From the NCBI RefSeq assembly GCF_051535215.1, contig NZ_JBPPLY010000002.1, positions 1-64,000 on the forward strand: a DNA stretch of 64,000 bases. The letters run 5' to 3'. Shown one piece after another: positions 25,326 to 34,253 of this stretch. Each line of letters starts with the position of its first letter. Position 1 is the stretch's first letter. A program made the translations under genes and the position numbers. This DNA comes from Nitrobacter sp051535215 (GTDB lineage Bacteria > Pseudomonadota > Alphaproteobacteria > Rhizobiales > Xanthobacteraceae). The notes beneath the pieces were generated by a model, which was given only the letters and a program-made list of their open reading frames with translations, was not told where the DNA came from and made no database searches.

Positions 25326-26996
25326 ATGTCCGACAAGAAACCGAAGAAGACGCAAAAGCTCCGCGCCCGCCTGCCGCGCGGGCTGGAGGATCGCGGTCCC
25401 GCCGCGATCGACGCCACACGGCAGATGGTGGAAAAAATCCGCGCGGTCTATGAGCGTTACGGCTTCGAGCCGGTCGAGACCCCCGCGATGGAATACACCG
25501 ACGCGCTGGGAAAATTCCTGCCCGATCAGGATCGCCCGAATGAGGGCGTGTTCTCGTTCCAAGACGACGATGAGCAGTGGATCAGCCTGCGCTACGATCT
25601 CACCGCGCCGCTGGCGCGTTACGTCGCGGAGAATTTCCAGAACCTCGCGCTGCCCTATCGCAGCTATCGCGCCGGCTATGTGTTTCGGAACGAGAAGCCG
25701 GGACCGGGACGCTTCCGCCAGTTCATGCAGTTCGATGCGGACACGGTTGGCAGCGCGTCGCCCGCAGCCGACGCCGAAATGTGCATGATGGCCGCCGACA
25801 CCATGGAGGCGCTCGGCATTCCGCGCGGCCAGTACGTGGTGAAGGTGAATAGTCGGAAGATTTTGGACGGAGTGATGGACGCGGCCGAGGTGCCGCTGTT
25901 CAAGCGCATCGAAACGCTTCGATGTCTCGATAAATTCGATAAGTTCGGAGTAGAAGGCGTACGCCTTTTGCTCACGACAGGTCGAAAAGATGAAAGTGGA
26001 GATTTTACAAAGGGGGTCGGACTAAACGAACAGCAGGCGGACACGCTGCTGTCCGTTTTTGCGCCGACAAACGCTTATCGGGTAAACTACAAGAAAAATG
26101 ATGGAACGATCGGATATCTCGAAGGATCACCGGATAAAATCATTTCGAATTGGGATGAGGTTCTCAATGCTCACAATGAAATAGGTCTGGCGAAATTCTT
26201 TGGTCCGCCATCGGTTAATCCCAGCTTGCTCGCGTTACTTAATGCCAATGTGGCAATCAAAGCGGCTCCAATTGGTATGGAGGGAATAGGCGAGTTGCTG
26301 TTGATTTTGAAGTTGATTCAAGAAGCGGGATACAGCGACGACCGCATCCGCATCGATCCCTCCGTCGTGCGCGGTCTCGAATACTACACCGGCCCGGTCT
26401 ACGAAGTTGAACTGCTGTTAGAGACCAAGGATGAGAAAGGCCGCCCGGTGCGTTTCGGCTCGGTCGGCGGCGGCGGGCGTTATGACGGCCTTGTTTCGCG
26501 CTTCCGCGGTGAGCCGGTGCCGGCGACAGGCTTCTCCATCGGCGTGTCACGCTTGCAGGCCGCGCTCACCATGCTCGGCAAGCTGGACACCAGGCCGCAG
26601 CCGGGTCCGGTGGTCGTCACCGTGTTCGGCGGCGACATCGCGGGCTATCAGAAGATGGTCGCGGAGCTGCGCAACTCTCCTGCTGATCCTTCAAGGCCGG
26701 ATGGGCCTCGCATTCGCGCGGAATTGTATCTGGGCAACCCGAAGCATTCGCTTGGCCAGCAAATGAAATACGCCGACAAGCGCCATTCGCCGTGCGCGAT
26801 CATTCAAGGCAGCGACGAGAAAGCCAACGGCAAGGTGCAGATCAAGGACCTGATCGCGGGCGCCGGGCTCACCTCGATCGAGGATCGCACCGAATATCTG
26901 AAGAAGCAGGCCGAGGCGCAGATCGAAGTCGGCGAAAGCGATCTCGTTGCGGAGGTGCAAAAGCTGCTCGCGCGTCATGGCGTGAGCTGGAATTAG
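25326..26996 (+). CDS. hisS: histidyl-tRNA synthetase with an A/T-rich internal segment
   Basis: Charges tRNA-His. Class II motifs are present: RYDLTAPLARYVAEN, FRNEKPGPGRFRQFMQFDAD, and the histidine-specific RGLEYYTGPV near residue 345. 556 residues, longer than many bacterial HisRS. Bases 25847-26333 (residues about 174-336) are strikingly A/T-rich, using codons such as ATA, TTA and AGT that are rare in neighbours, while both flanks have normal composition. The reading frame is intact. This looks like recombination with a foreign allele across the insertion region. Confidence 0.95.
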   Translation: MSDKKPKKTQKLRARLPRGLEDRGPAAIDATRQMVEKIRAVYERYGFEPVETPAMEYTDALGKFLPDQDRPNEGVFSFQDDDEQWISLRYDLTAPLARYVAENFQNLALPYRSYRAGYVFRNEKPGPGRFRQFMQFDADTVGSASPAADAEMCMMAADTMEALGIPRGQYVVKVNSRKILDGVMDAAEVPLFKRIETLRCLDKFDKFGVEGVRLLLTTGRKDESGDFTKGVGLNEQQADTLLSVFAPTNAYRVNYKKNDGTIGYLEGSPDKIISNWDEVLNAHNEIGLAKFFGPPSVNPSLLALLNANVAIKAAPIGMEGIGELLLILKLIQEAGYSDDRIRIDPSVVRGLEYYTGPVYEVELLLETKDEKGRPVRFGSVGGGGRYDGLVSRFRGEPVPATGFSIGVSRLQAALTMLGKLDTRPQPGPVVVTVFGGDIAGYQKMVAELRNSPADPSRPDGPRIRAELYLGNPKHSLGQQMKYADKRHSPCAIIQGSDEKANGKVQIKDLIAGAGLTSIEDRTEYLKKQAEAQIEVGESDLVAEVQKLLARHGVSWN

Positions 26997-27141
26997 CCAC
27001 GGCCGCCGTCATGTCCGCGCAGGCGCACCAGTGTGCCGGAGCACTGGTTGGTCAACCATGGCGCTGCGGGTTACTGCATCATCCGCCTTCGCGGATGACG
27101 ACCGGGGAATATGCCTGAAGAATCGCCAGGCATGAGGCCAT

Positions 27142-27180
27142 GAGCACTTTTCCCGTAAGGACGGGAAAAGATTTGTGCTC
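27142..27180. terminator. bidirectional hairpin terminator between hisS and the DUF3617 gene
   Basis: Inner stem CTTTTCCCGT, loop AAGG, ACGGGAAAAG (27147-27170), followed by ATTT. Outer arms GAGCAC and GTGCTC also pair. It lies two bases from the stop of the convergent gene and could serve both strands. Confidence 0.7.
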
Positions 27181-27182
27181 CG

Positions 27183-27713
27183 TCACTTCGGCACCATCGA
27201 CTTGAATTTTTCAAGATCGCGCATGTTCATCTTGAAGCCGCCGGGCATCACCACGTCGCCGGGCTTCTGACCTTCCTTGCAAGGGCCGGTCCATTTCGCG
27301 GCCATGGTGATCTTGCTGTCGCGGGTTCCAAGCCTGCCGCCTTCGCTGCGCGAGGTCACCGTCACTGTGTAGGCGGAGTTGAAGTCGCCGGTGGTTTCGG
27401 CATGCGATGTCACGGTCGCGCCCGCCATCATGCAGACCGAGTCCATGACATAGCCTGCCGCGGTTTTCTGAATGTCGGCCTTCGAGCAGTTCTGCTTGGC
27501 GGACGGAGCGAATTCCGAGGTGAACTCGCGGTCCACGGCCTCGCTGGTACATTGCTGGACCGTCACGTCCGGCATCCTGGCGCCTTCGTGATCGACCTTG
27601 ATGTCCCATAGTCCGGCCTTGCGCAGCGGCAATTGCATCTCCGCCAATGCCGGTGCCGCCGAGAGAAGCAGCAGCGGCAAGAAGGGAATCGAAAGTCGAA
27701 GAGACCGTCGCAT
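27183..27713 (-). CDS. secreted DUF3617 domain protein
   Basis: 176 residues with a signal peptide (LSIPFLPLLLLSAAPALA). The mature part begins with the family pattern LRKAGLWDIKVDHEG and contains VQQCTSEA, a paired later Cys, and MAAKWTGPCKEGQKPGDV near the end. The function of DUF3617 is unknown. I chose the ATG at 27713, with GGAG six bases upstream, over a TTG five codons earlier. Confidence 0.83.
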   Translation of the reverse strand: MRRSLRLSIPFLPLLLLSAAPALAEMQLPLRKAGLWDIKVDHEGARMPDVTVQQCTSEAVDREFTSEFAPSAKQNCSKADIQKTAAGYVMDSVCMMAGATVTSHAETTGDFNSAYTVTVTSRSEGGRLGTRDSKITMAAKWTGPCKEGQKPGDVVMPGGFKMNMRDLEKFKSMVPK

Positions 27714-27763
27714 CGCAGGCTCCGTCAAAGGATCAGGACTCGCAAACGTGGATCAGGGACCGC

Positions 27764-28054
27764 TCAGTAGCGGGTTTGCAGCGGAGGCTGGTCGGGCCCA
27801 TAGGGCACCCAGCGACAGGCGAACGAGATGTATCCGCCCGGATAGGCCTGGACACCGAGGACTTTCGCCACCTTGCCGTAGCGCGCGCAGTGATCGACCG
27901 CGATCACGCGCACGTCGGCGGTCGCGGCCAGCGCATAGGAGATGATGCCGCCGGTGTCGTTGCCCTTGACCGGTGGCACCCAGTCGGCCCGTGCCGGTCC
28001 GCAAACCAGCGCGCCCGTCATCGCCGCCAGCAAAGCCGCTCCGAGCTGTCTCAT
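27764..28054 (-). CDS. small secreted protein, unknown function, two conserved cysteines
   Basis: 96 residues: signal peptide LGAALLAAMTGALVCGPARA, then a mature chain with VDHCARYGKVAKV and YISFACRWVPYG. From memory the HCARYGK pattern recurs in short secreted proteins of Bradyrhizobium relatives; the two cysteines could form a disulfide. Three in-frame ATGs lie close together; the one at 28054 is preceded by GGAG at the right distance. It shares an upstream region with the divergent secreted-protein gene at 28221. Confidence 0.65.
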   Translation of the reverse strand: MRQLGAALLAAMTGALVCGPARADWVPPVKGNDTGGIISYALAATADVRVIAVDHCARYGKVAKVLGVQAYPGGYISFACRWVPYGPDQPPLQTRY

Positions 28055-28220
28055 CGTCATCTCCATCGTTACCGGTCCAAGTCTAGAACGCCACGCCGGC
28101 CATGAAAAGAACAGCAAGCCGGCCGATAGGGAGTTAGGCGGCGGGTGTTGCCGTGTCGCACTTGACCTCGCGCGGGCTTCGCGGCACCGTCCGGGGCTCG
28201 GATCACCGGCGGATGCTCCC

Positions 28221-28676
28221 ATGCGCAACCTTATCATATCCTTGAAGAAAGCCGGCCTTGCCGCGGCGTTCGGCGCGGCGTTGGGACTGTTTGGCGCCCT
28301 GCCGGCAGCGCAGGCCTTCAATTTCCCGGTGTTCGGACCGGGGTATGAGGGACGGTTACCGGGCTGCGAAGCCGGGCTGCCGGTCATCACGTCGGAATTC
28401 TGGGAGAAGGAGAGCAAATTCTGGAGTTCTCCCCTGCGAATCACGGCCTATGGCAACGTCCATGAAACCGCGTTCCGGCCCTGGCAATCCGACAACATCC
28501 CGCGCCGCTATTGCACCGCCGATGCGATGGTCAGCGACGGCAAGGTCCGCACGGTGCATTATTCCATCATCGAGGATGGCGGGTTTGCCAGCATCGGGCA
28601 GGGCGTCGAGTGGTGCGTGGTCGGCCTCGACCGCAACTGGGCCTATAATCCGGCCTGCCGCGCAGCGCAGCCCTGA
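28221..28676 (+). CDS. conserved secreted protein of unknown function
   Basis: 151 residues with a signal peptide (AAFGAALGLFGALPAAQA). The mature chain has four cysteines (LPGCEAG, RRYCTADA, EWCVVG, NPACRA), likely as two disulfides. FNFPVFGPGYEG follows the cleavage site. No domain is recognised. It is divergent from the small secreted protein at 27764-28054. Confidence 0.72.
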   Translation: MRNLIISLKKAGLAAAFGAALGLFGALPAAQAFNFPVFGPGYEGRLPGCEAGLPVITSEFWEKESKFWSSPLRITAYGNVHETAFRPWQSDNIPRRYCTADAMVSDGKVRTVHYSIIEDGGFASIGQGVEWCVVGLDRNWAYNPACRAAQP

Positions 28677-28852
28677 GCAACCATTTTCCGTAAAAATGCA
28701 GATCCGGTTTGCGGAGTGAATTCGACATTCACGCTCCGCCGAGCTCCGGCTATCGATTCTGACATCTGCAAGAAGGCTCGCTGAAAAGCGATGCCAATGT
28801 TAGACTTCGGAACAACGGGGCCGGATGTCGGCCGGGCTGGGAGTTTGGCGTT

Positions 28853-29542
28853 ATGAGGTGGGTGTCTCGCGCGGGCGCCGCGTCTGTTCTGTCGTGGCTG
28901 ATCCTGTTTGCGGGGTGGACACACGGCGCGGCGCAGGATCGTCGCCAGAACGCGCCGGGCGCGTTCGATTTCTACGTGCTGTCGCTGTCGTGGTCGCCGT
29001 CGTTCTGCGCGGCAGCGGCCGAGCGCGGCACCGCCAGTCGGTCGCAGCAGACCCAATGCGGCGGACGGCCGTACTCTTTCGTGGTGCACGGCCTCTGGCC
29101 GCAATACGAGCACGGCTTTCCGGATTATTGCCAGCGTCCCGCGCCCCGGCTTGATCGTCGCATCATGTCCTCGATGCTGGATTTGATGCCGGCCCCCGGC
29201 CTGATCTACAGCGAGTGGGACAAGCACGGCACCTGCTCGGGCCTCGGCGCGCAAGCCTATTTCGAGGAGGTCCGCAAAGCCCGCGCCGCGGTGAAAGTGC
29301 CTGCGGAATTCGTCGATCTTGCGGCGCCGAAGAGCATTGCGCCCGACGACATCGAAAGCGCCTTCATCAAGGACAATCCCGGGCTCAGCCATTCTGCGAT
29401 CGCGGTGATCTGCGACCGCACCAGGCTCAGCGAGGTACGGATCTGCATGAACAAGGACCTGCAATTCCGCGCCTGCGAGGAAATCGACCGCCGCGCCTGC
29501 CGCAGGGATCAGGTGGTGCTTCCACCGGTGCGCGGCGGCTAG
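28853..29542 (+). CDS. secreted ribonuclease T2
   Basis: Acid-type endoribonuclease that cleaves RNA through a 2',3'-cyclic phosphate. Both signature sites are intact: CAS I FVVHGLWPQ with H79, and CAS II SEWDKHGTC with E121, K124 and H125. The signal peptide ends near THGAAQ and several cysteines fit the fold. 229 residues. It should act in the periplasm or outside, scavenging RNA. It stands alone. Confidence 0.94.
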   Translation: MRWVSRAGAASVLSWLILFAGWTHGAAQDRRQNAPGAFDFYVLSLSWSPSFCAAAAERGTASRSQQTQCGGRPYSFVVHGLWPQYEHGFPDYCQRPAPRLDRRIMSSMLDLMPAPGLIYSEWDKHGTCSGLGAQAYFEEVRKARAAVKVPAEFVDLAAPKSIAPDDIESAFIKDNPGLSHSAIAVICDRTRLSEVRICMNKDLQFRACEEIDRRACRRDQVVLPPVRGG

Positions 29543-29579
29543 TCTTTCGCTCGCTTGTTAGAGGCGTATCGCCGCCGGT

Positions 29580-29697
29580 ACGACGTCATTGCCGGGCATA
29601 GCCGTTCGAAGATCGGCATCTCTTCCGCTTGCCTATGCCGGCAATCCATCTTCTTTTTGAGAGATGGATGCCCGGATTAAGTCCGGCATGACGGAAG
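29580..29697. repeat. dispersed repeat, family C, copy 1
   Basis: Starts CGTCATTGCCGGGCATAG and carries the mirrored CTATGCCGGCAATCCATC, followed by AGATGGATGCCCGGATTAAG and TCCGGCATGACGG. Similar GTCAT-GCCGG units occur near 46.3, 49.0 and 50.2 kb. Confidence 0.65.
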
Positions 29698-29733
29698 TGA
29701 TACGATCAGCACCAAAAAAGAATCCATCGCCCC

Positions 29734-30588
29734 ATGAACTACCGCCACGCCTTCCACGCCGGCAACTTCGCCGACGTTATCAAACATATCGTGCTGGTTC
29801 GCATCCTGACCTACCTGCAGGAGAAGCCGGCGGCGTTTCGCGTCATCGACACCCATGCCGGTGCCGGCGTTTACGATCTCACCGGCGAGGAGGCGGCACG
29901 CGGAAGCGAGTGGCTGACCGGAATTGCGCGGCTGATGCAGGCGCGGTTTTCCGACGCGGCCGGCGCGCTGGTCGCGCCTTATCTCGATATCGTCAGGGCC
30001 TTCAATCCGCAGCGAGACCTGCGATCCTATCCGGGGTCGCCGCTGATCGCGCGCGCTCTGCTGCGGCCGCAGGATCGTCTGGTGGCTTGCGAACTCGAAC
30101 CCGTGGCCCGCAAACACCTGGTCAATGCGCTACGCCGCGACGTCCAGGCCAACGTCGTCGATCTCGATGGCTGGACGGCGCTCTCCGCTTTCGTGCCGCC
30201 GAAGGAGAGGCGCGGGCTGGTGCTGATCGATCCGCCGTTCGAGCACAAGGACGAATTTGATCGGCTGGCGGACGGATTTGCCGGAGCGTTCGCGAAATGG
30301 CCGACCGGCTGCTACATGCTGTGGTATCCGGCGAAAAGACGCCGGGCGACGGATGATCTGGCGCGCAGGGTCGGCGCCGAATTCGGAGGCGATGCCGACA
30401 GATGCCTGCGGCTTGAATTCAGCGTTGCGCCGCAGACGCCGGACGGGCCGCTCACCGCCGCCGGACTCCTGATCGTCAATCCGCCGTGGACGTTGAGGGC
30501 TGAGCTGAAGCTTGTCCTTCCCGAACTGGAGAAGCCGCTGGGTCAGGGCGGCGCCGCCAGGTTCAGGCTGGAGGCGGTCGGGGGTTGA
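29734..30588 (+). CDS. rlmJ: 23S rRNA (adenine(2030)-N6)-methyltransferase RlmJ
   Basis: Methylates N6 of A2030 in 23S rRNA. The N terminus MNYRHAFHAGNFADVIKH is diagnostic of the family, and the catalytic motif is DPPF at residues 166-169 (LIDPPFEHKDEF). 284 residues, normal for RlmJ. It is a single gene between the RNase T2 and cold-shock genes. Confidence 0.95.
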   Translation: MNYRHAFHAGNFADVIKHIVLVRILTYLQEKPAAFRVIDTHAGAGVYDLTGEEAARGSEWLTGIARLMQARFSDAAGALVAPYLDIVRAFNPQRDLRSYPGSPLIARALLRPQDRLVACELEPVARKHLVNALRRDVQANVVDLDGWTALSAFVPPKERRGLVLIDPPFEHKDEFDRLADGFAGAFAKWPTGCYMLWYPAKRRRATDDLARRVGAEFGGDADRCLRLEFSVAPQTPDGPLTAAGLLIVNPPWTLRAELKLVLPELEKPLGQGGAARFRLEAVGG

Positions 30589-30840
30589 GTCGCTCGCAAC
30601 GTGCAATTTCGCCGTAGTCAGTTCGACTGGAACCGTATTAAGCTGCCGCGCTTGCGACCGGCTCATGGCGCCTCCCGCAGCGGGGCAGCCTGGCTACAAT
30701 GTCTGGAATGCAATGCCGGTCAGGCAGGCCTTGTTTTTTGGAGATGGCTGCGACGGCGGTATCGCCGGGAGTGAACGTCAGGTCTCGTCGGCGCGTGGGG
30801 ACGCGGCGGCGAATGCAATGCGGCGAGAGGAGTTTTGCCG

Positions 30841-31056
30841 ATGGCCATGACTGGAACGGTCAAGTTCTTCAACGGGGAGCGCGGCTACGGCTTCATCAAG
30901 CCAGACGATGGCGGCCGCGATGTATTCGTTCACATCACGGCGGTGGAACAGGCCGGATTGAAGGAATTGTCCGAAGGACAACGCGTCACATTCGAGGTCG
31001 AGCCGGACAAGAAGGGCAAGGGCCCCAAGGCGGTCAATCTTGTGATCTCGCCCTGA
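30841..31056 (+). CDS. cold-shock domain protein (CspA family)
   Basis: RNA/ssDNA chaperone of 71 residues. It has the RNP1-type KFFNGERGYGFI and the RNP2-type DVFVHI, and ends GPKAVNLVI. The ATG at 30841 was chosen; a TTG lies two codons upstream. A strong hairpin terminator follows 42 bases after the stop. The 252-base upstream region is long enough for the structured leader common in csp genes, but I identify no specific element. Confidence 0.95.
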   Translation: MAMTGTVKFFNGERGYGFIKPDDGGRDVFVHITAVEQAGLKELSEGQRVTFEVEPDKKGKGPKAVNLVISP

Positions 31057-31098
31057 CGAGCGGCGCAGCGGCACGCTTGCACGTTGGCATCACGAAAA

Positions 31099-31126
31099 AA
31101 CTCCCGGCCGCGAACGGCCGGGAGTT
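31099..31126. terminator. strong bidirectional terminator
   Basis: Perfect 12-base arms AACTCCCGGCCG and CGGCCGGGAGTT around loop CGAA, with AAAAA on the left and TTT on the right. It separates the cold-shock gene from the convergent outer-membrane protein gene and can serve both. Confidence 0.88.
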
Positions 31127-31148
31127 TGAGGCGTGAGTGGTGTTCTCG

Positions 31149-31769
31149 TCAGAAATGATAGTTCACGCCGGCGCGGACCAGTCCGGACTGATAGCTGTTG
31201 GGAGCGCCGGTGATCGAGAAGTTGCTGCTCGACAGGTCGACATAGAGATATTCGACCTTCGCGGTCCAGTTCTGGTAGATGCCGAATTCGGCGCCGACGC
31301 CGAGCGTCCATCCGGCATTGGTGTGGGATTCCGAAAGGCCGAAGGTTTCGGCGCGCAGTTCGCCGAAGGCAAGACCACCGGTGCCATAGACCAGAACGTT
31401 GTTGAAGGCGTAGCCGAGGCGGCCGCGCACCGTGCCGAACCACGGATTAGAGAACTTCCACGGCGCGAAGGTATCGTCGGCGGCGCTGGCCTGGATGTCG
31501 CCTTCGATGCCGAACACCAGCGGTCCGTTCTGCCAGTTGTAGCCGGCCTGCACGCCGCCGAACACGCCGTCCGGCTTGGTGGCGCTGTTCTGGACGCTGC
31601 CCCAGGCATAACCGAGGTTGCCGCCGAGGTAAGGACCTGCCCAGCTGAAGGCATTGAGCGGCTGATTGACGGTGTAGGGCGAGCGGTAGGACAGATCCGC
31701 GGCCTGCGCGGTGCCGATCAGCGCCGTTGATGCCACGGCGGCCAATGCTGCGATCGTTGTCTTGCTCAT
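31149..31769 (-). CDS. outer-membrane beta-barrel protein (Omp25/RopB-like)
   Basis: 206 residues: signal peptide (IAALAAVASTALIGTAQA-ADL), then alternating amphipathic strands with W/Y-G-G patterns (WAGPYLGGNLGYAWG, GVQAGYNWQ, VRGRLGYAFNNVLVYGTGGLAFG) ending in VNYHF, the terminal Phe expected for BAM recognition. It belongs to the 8-strand porin-like surface proteins of Rhizobiales. A candidate CtrA site lies about 110 bases upstream. Confidence 0.92.
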   Translation of the reverse strand: MSKTTIAALAAVASTALIGTAQAADLSYRSPYTVNQPLNAFSWAGPYLGGNLGYAWGSVQNSATKPDGVFGGVQAGYNWQNGPLVFGIEGDIQASAADDTFAPWKFSNPWFGTVRGRLGYAFNNVLVYGTGGLAFGELRAETFGLSESHTNAGWTLGVGAEFGIYQNWTAKVEYLYVDLSSSNFSITGAPNSYQSGLVRAGVNYHF

Positions 31770-31876
31770 TTCGATACTCCAACCCCTTGCCGTCGCTCCC
31801 GTCGTGGCGTTTCCCCGCCAGCGGTACGGTTACGAATTCCGAAATTCCGTGCGTAGGATTTATCGAAAGTTTTAAG

Positions 31877-31891
31877 TTAAGCGGTTCTTAA
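31877..31891. promoter_or_regulatory. candidate CtrA-binding site
   Basis: TTAA-GCGGTTC-TTAA is a perfect match to the TTAA-N7-TTAA consensus of the alphaproteobacterial cell-cycle regulator CtrA. It lies 108 bases upstream of the OMP start and 141 bases before uvrC. Binding is inferred. Confidence 0.5.
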
Positions 31892-32031
31892 GGCGGCGCT
31901 TCCACCGTCTCTTGTTCTTAAAAAAGTGTTACCGGCATGGCGGCTCCGTAACCGATGACGCAACCACGCCGCGCAATTGGTAAAGCTCGCCGCCGCTGGC
32001 ATCCGCCGGTTTCATCCCTTAATTGAAGGCC

Positions 32032-34110
32032 ATGACGAGCGATTCCTCCGATCCCGCAAAGCCGGCCGGCTCCGGACGACCGCCGGGTTCCGACGCTGAC
32101 ATGCGGCGGCCAGAGGGGGCGGTGGAGGCGGGACAGGATGTCGATCCCGCAACGGTCGAGACCGCCGAGACTGTCGAGCCTGACGAAGACGACGAGGCCC
32201 GGCTGCCCGATCTCCCGGACGAGTCCACCGATGGGATCGAGGAAGGACCGCTCGCGGTCGGCCGCGCCGCGATCGAACGCGCCGTGCGCCATGCGCCGAC
32301 CTCGCCCGGCGTCTATCGCATGATCAATGCCGCAAACGACGTGCTTTATGTCGGCAAGGCCAAGAACGTGCGCAAGCGCCTGTCGTCCTATGCGCGGCCG
32401 ACAGGCCAGGTGATGCGCATCGCGCGCATGATCGCGGCGACGTGCACTGTCGAGATCGTGTCGACCGGAACCGAGACCGAAGCGCTGCTGCTCGAAGCGA
32501 ATTTGATCAAGCAATTGCGGCCGCGCTTCAACGTGCAGCTGCGTGACGACAAGTCGTTTCCCTATATCCTGATCACCGGCGACCACTGGGCGCCGCAGAT
32601 CCTCAAGCACCGCGGCGCGCAGTCGCGGCCGGGACGGTATTTCGGGCCGTTCGCGTCCGCCGGCGCGGTCGGCCGCACCATCACCGCGCTGCAGCGCGCG
32701 TTCCTGGTGCGCTCCTGCACCGACTCGTTCTTCGAAAGCCGGACGCGGCCGTGCCTGTTGTATCAGATCAGACGCTGCTCGGGTCCTTGCACCGGCGAGA
32801 TCGATTTCCCCGGCTATACGGCGCTGGTTCGCGAGGCGACCGACTTTCTGTCAGGCCGCAGCCGCGCCGTGAAGGAGGACCTGGCCCGCGCGATGGAGCA
32901 GGCTTCCGCCGACCTCGCCTTCGAGCGCGCGGCGCTCTACCGCGACCGGCTGGCCGCGCTGTCGGCGATCCAGTCGCAGCAGGGCATCAACCCCCGCACG
33001 GTGGAAGAGGCCGACGTGTTCGCGATCCACCAGGAGGGCGGCTATTCCTGCGTCGAGGTGTTTTTCTTCCGCACCGGGCAGAACTGGGGCAACCGCGCCT
33101 ACTTTCCGCGCGCGGAAAAATCCTTCACGCCGGAGGAGGTGCTGGGCGCGTTCCTCGCCCAGTTCTACGACGACAAGCCGCCGCCGAAGCTGATCCTGCT
33201 GTCGCATCGCATCGAGGAAAGCCAATTGCTGGCCGATGCGCTTTCGATCAAGGCCGGTTGCAAGGTCGCGGTCTTCGTGCCGCAGCGCGGCGAGAAGAAG
33301 GAACTGGTCGCCCATGCCCTGACCAATGCGCGCGAGGCGCTTGGCCGCAAGCTGGCGGATACCGCTACGCAGTCGCGGCTGTTGCAGGGTCTGGCGGCTG
33401 CCCTGGGTTTGCCGCATAGCCCGCGGCGCATCGAGGTCTATGACAACAGCCACATCCAGGGGACCAATGCGGTCGGCGCGATGATCGTCGCCGGCCCTGA
33501 GGGCTTTCTGAAAAACCAGTACCGCAAGTTCAACATCCGCTCCGAAGGTCTGACGCCCGGCGACGACTACGCGATGATGCGCGAGGTATTGGAGCGCCGT
33601 TTCAAGAGATTGCTGACACAGCAAGCCGCCGATCCGGAGAAGGACACGGTGCAGCAATGGCCGGATCTCGTGATCATCGATGGCGGGCTCGGCCAGCTTA
33701 ATGCCGCGCGTGGGATTTTCGACGCGCTGGGGCTGCACGGAATATCGCTGATGGCGGTCGCCAAGGGCCCGGATCGGGACGCCGGTCGCGAAACCCTGTT
33801 CCTGCCGGACCGCCCGGCGATCAAGCTCGAACCGCGCGACCCCGTTCTATATTTCATCCAGCGGCTGCGCGACGAGGCGCACCGTTTTGTGATCGGTTCG
33901 CACCGCAAGTTACGTAAAAAGGATATGCGCGAGGCCGGCTTGCAGGAAGTTCCCGGCATAGGTCCCGCGCGCAAGCGGGCGCTGTTGCATCATTTCGGAA
34001 CGCTGAAGGAGATCGAGCGCGCCTCCGTAGCCGATATCGGCAAGGTTCCCGGCATCAGCGCCGAAAGCGCCCGCCGGATCTTCGACTTTTTTCACGCCCG
34101 GTCAGCGTAA
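32032..34110 (+). CDS. uvrC: excinuclease ABC subunit C
   Basis: Makes the dual incisions in nucleotide excision repair. After an acidic, Pro-rich N-terminal extension of about 85 residues come the GIY-YIG domain (SPGVYRMINAANDVLYVGKA), the UVR segment, the RNase H-like nuclease domain (IEVYDNSHIQG, VIIDGGLGQLNAA) and C-terminal HhH motifs (VPGIGPARKRALL, VPGISAESA). 692 residues. The ATG at 32032 was preferred to a TTG three codons upstream. Confidence 0.96.
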   Translation: MTSDSSDPAKPAGSGRPPGSDADMRRPEGAVEAGQDVDPATVETAETVEPDEDDEARLPDLPDESTDGIEEGPLAVGRAAIERAVRHAPTSPGVYRMINAANDVLYVGKAKNVRKRLSSYARPTGQVMRIARMIAATCTVEIVSTGTETEALLLEANLIKQLRPRFNVQLRDDKSFPYILITGDHWAPQILKHRGAQSRPGRYFGPFASAGAVGRTITALQRAFLVRSCTDSFFESRTRPCLLYQIRRCSGPCTGEIDFPGYTALVREATDFLSGRSRAVKEDLARAMEQASADLAFERAALYRDRLAALSAIQSQQGINPRTVEEADVFAIHQEGGYSCVEVFFFRTGQNWGNRAYFPRAEKSFTPEEVLGAFLAQFYDDKPPPKLILLSHRIEESQLLADALSIKAGCKVAVFVPQRGEKKELVAHALTNAREALGRKLADTATQSRLLQGLAAALGLPHSPRRIEVYDNSHIQGTNAVGAMIVAGPEGFLKNQYRKFNIRSEGLTPGDDYAMMREVLERRFKRLLTQQAADPEKDTVQQWPDLVIIDGGLGQLNAARGIFDALGLHGISLMAVAKGPDRDAGRETLFLPDRPAIKLEPRDPVLYFIQRLRDEAHRFVIGSHRKLRKKDMREAGLQEVPGIGPARKRALLHHFGTLKEIERASVADIGKVPGISAESARRIFDFFHARSA

Positions 34111-34253
34111 AGGTGGCTTTACGATTTTGGCATGATATTCATCTGCTTTTTTCGTATTAAGAACCAATGGATAAGGCCTTCGTCGCGGCCAAAGCGGCAA
34201 AATGCGCCCCGTGACCGTTGACGTTCGCGCCACGACAGTATTGGTAAGATGAA

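Noticed and set aside
30589..30840. Small protein gene upstream of the cold-shock gene
   Set aside because: Frames are short shadows; the region is better explained as a long leader or promoter.
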